Source of the DNA: Caldilineaceae bacterium | Lineage (GTDB): Bacteria; Chloroflexota; Anaerolineae; Caldilineales; Caldilineaceae | NCBI GenBank assembly: GCA_026645575.1 | Contig: JAPKMW010000008.1 | Location: 133,680-197,679, forward strand | Direction of reading: 5' to 3' | DNA length: 64,000 bases | In this document: piece after piece, positions 62,782-64,000 of the stretch | Layout of the letters: each line of letters starts with the position of its first letter | Numbering within the stretch: the stretch's first letter is position 1 | Notes under the pieces: model-generated | Database searches by the model: none | The model's input: the letters and a program-made list of their open reading frames with translations, nothing else | Told to the model about the DNA's origin: nothing | Position numbers and translations under genes: made by a program

Positions 62782-62839
62782 GTTGTTTGGTTGGTTCGTT
62801 GCGTTGAGCCTGTCGAAACCAACGAACCAACCAAACAAC
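62782..62839. repeat. Tandem-word palindrome GTTGGTTCGTTGTTTGG
   Basis: Arm 62782-62800 (GTTGTTTGGTTGGTTCGTT) is the exact complement of 62821-62839, around a loop containing GAGCCTGTCGAA, a string common as a dispersed repeat in other genomes. It lies between the two permease genes. Confidence 0.7.
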
Positions 62840-62874
62840 AGTTTTCGTAAAGGGAAGGAGCGCGAAACGCACCC

Positions 62875-63831
62875 ATGACCACCCAAGCCACTGCTCAACC
62901 GACGGCGCCCATGCGCGGGCCGGCGACGATGCGGAAAACCCGGCGTTCGATCCAGGAGAGTCGGGTTGATCGGATCTTTAATCTGATCAACTATACGATC
63001 TTGACCTTCTTCTTGGTGATCGTTCTCTACCCGTTGATCTATGTGGTGAGCGCCTCCTTTAGCGACGGCGCCGCCGTGATCGCCGGGAAGGTGGTCTTCT
63101 TGCCGGTCGATTTTTCGCTGGCCGCCTACGAGAAGATCTTTGCCTACGAGCGCATCTGGACCGGCTACGCCAACTCGCTCTTTTACGCCGTGGTCGGCAC
63201 GGTGCTCAATGTCGGCATGACCTTGATTGCCGCCTACCCCCTCTCCCGGCGCGATCTCTATGGGCGCGGCCTCTTTCTCGGCCTCTTTGTCTTTACCATG
63301 TTCTTTAACGGCGGCTTGATCCCCTCCTATTTGCTGGTCAAAGACCTGGATATGCTCAACACCCGGTCGGCCCTGTTGATCCCGCAGGCGCTCTCGGTTT
63401 GGAACTTGCTCATTGCCATCACCTTCTTCCGTAGCTCGATCCCCAGTGAGTTGTTGGAAGCGGCGCAGTTGGATGGTTGCAATGATTTCAACTACTTTAC
63501 CCGTATTCTACTGCCGCTCTCGACGCCGCTGATCGCTGTCCTGGGCCTCTTTTACGCCATCGGCCACTGGAATCAATTCTTTGCCGCCCTGATCTACCTG
63601 AGCAAAGAGGAACTCTACCCGCTCCAGATCATCCTGCGCGATATCTTGATCCAGAGCCAGGTTGATATGAATATGATGGACGACATGAAAACCATGGCGG
63701 CCAAACAGGCCATGCGCGAGTTGATGAAGTACGCGCTCATTGTCGTGGCGTCCGTGCCGGTTTTGATGATCTATCCCTTTGTCCAGAAATACTTTGTGCG
63801 CGGCATTATGCTCGGCGCCATTAAAGGTTAA
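62875..63831 (+). CDS. Carbohydrate ABC transporter permease (LplC/YtcP-like)
   Basis: A 318-residue permease with six helices. The EAA loop is LLEAAQLDGCNDFNYFTRILLPLSTPLI, with LYPLIYVVSASFSDGAAVIAGKVVFLPVDFSLAAYEKI upstream, the layout of LplC/YtcP partners of LplB-type permeases. It would form the channel with the preceding gene product. The C-terminal segment (YPFVQKYFVRGIMLGAIKG) is the usual end. AAGGAG lies about 11 bases before the ATG. Confidence 0.93.
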   Translation: MTTQATAQPTAPMRGPATMRKTRRSIQESRVDRIFNLINYTILTFFLVIVLYPLIYVVSASFSDGAAVIAGKVVFLPVDFSLAAYEKIFAYERIWTGYANSLFYAVVGTVLNVGMTLIAAYPLSRRDLYGRGLFLGLFVFTMFFNGGLIPSYLLVKDLDMLNTRSALLIPQALSVWNLLIAITFFRSSIPSELLEAAQLDGCNDFNYFTRILLPLSTPLIAVLGLFYAIGHWNQFFAALIYLSKEELYPLQIILRDILIQSQVDMNMMDDMKTMAAKQAMRELMKYALIVVASVPVLMIYPFVQKYFVRGIMLGAIKG

Positions 63832-63941
63832 CAATTATTAATTGTCAATTGGGAATTGAAAATTGTTAATGAGTAAGCTACCCCAGTTCGTGCCAAGTTT
63901 TTTGTGCTGTATCCTGCTCTCTTAGAATCTGTCTGAAAAGG

Positions 63942-64000
63942 TCAAGAACGAGCGAGACGGCGGAGCATGAGGCGAATCATGGCAATCTGGATCATGGCCT
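63942..64000 (-). CDS. Transposase C-terminus (IS5-type), cut by window edge
   Basis: On the minus strand the frame reads AMIQIAMIRLMLRRLARS and stops at 63942. This tail is typical of IS5-family DDE transposases. AATCTGTCTGAAAAGG just outside the stop (63926-63941) may be part of the terminal inverted repeat. Only 19 codons are visible, so the family call is tentative. Confidence 0.5.
   Translation of the reverse strand, partial: AMIQIAMIRLMLRRLARS

Noticed and set aside
1..64000. tRNA, rRNA and replication-origin signals
   Set aside because: I looked for T-loop-like GGTTCGAATCC strings and DnaA-box clusters by eye and saw none convincing; a tRNAscan-SE run would be decisive.

Overview
The window looks like a chromosomal segment of a Chloroflexota bacterium, most likely from the Anaerolineae/Caldilineae side. 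This is inferred from gene content: a fused 2Fe-2S/molybdopterin oxidoreductase, large membrane glycosyltransferases, TPR-CHAT and STAND-TPR proteins, Uma2 and DUF433/DUF5615 genes, and secreted proteins ending in an F/Y-x-P-x-V-x-R tail. Base composition is moderately GC-rich, with a few AT-rich patches (about 34.3-34.7 kb, 43.3-43.8 kb). No tRNA, rRNA or CRISPR array was recognised. The left edge cuts a threonine synthase gene; the right edge cuts what looks like an IS5-type transposase.

Layout: 0-3.6 kb is amino-acid biosynthesis (thrC end, argJ, argG), with a promoter-RNA-terminator unit upstream of argG. 3.7-10.9 kb holds a repeat-bearing secreted protein and a four-gene surface-glycan operon (membrane glycosyltransferase, methyltransferase, Dpm1-like GT2, sugar aminotransferase). 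11-20.5 kb has pncB, a flavin oxidoreductase, secreted proteins, and a carotenoid-type cluster (plsY, GT2, CrtI-like desaturase, hydrolase). 21-28 kb carries ettA, decayed genes and a heterodimeric ABC exporter. 28-34 kb has a DUF433/DUF5615 toxin-antitoxin pair, small accessory genes, a catalase and an MFS transporter. 34.7-42.4 kb carries the fused molybdo-hydroxylase, an AAA-nuclease protein, a sugar-acid dehydratase/aldolase pair followed by the stump of an FGGY kinase, and rnc. 42.5-47.5 kb is regulatory and secreted (a pseudo-receiver regulator, a PKD protein, Uma2, a subtilisin lipoprotein). 57-64 kb has YitT, DUF1499, ferritin, a ceramidase-like protein, and a GntR regulator next to two sugar ABC permeases.

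The most unusual region is 47.7-57.1 kb. On the minus strand it encodes two divergent sigma-70-like proteins, an HC2-type zinc-finger protein and a TPR-CHAT caspase-like protease in overlapping or close order. They are preceded by a 45-residue membrane protein and two tandem, paralogous 23-residue peptides not previously obvious as genes. A divergent STAND-ATPase/TPR protein with a possible HTH lies on the other side. The set resembles, in logic only, the TPR-CHAT/sigma switch of type III-E Craspase, but no CRISPR parts are present.

A second theme is non-coding DNA. Almost every gene end carries a hairpin built from a different short tandem word. Separately, long perfect REP-like palindromes occur, one of which (66 bp, exactly 22 codons) sits in frame inside a glycosyltransferase gene.
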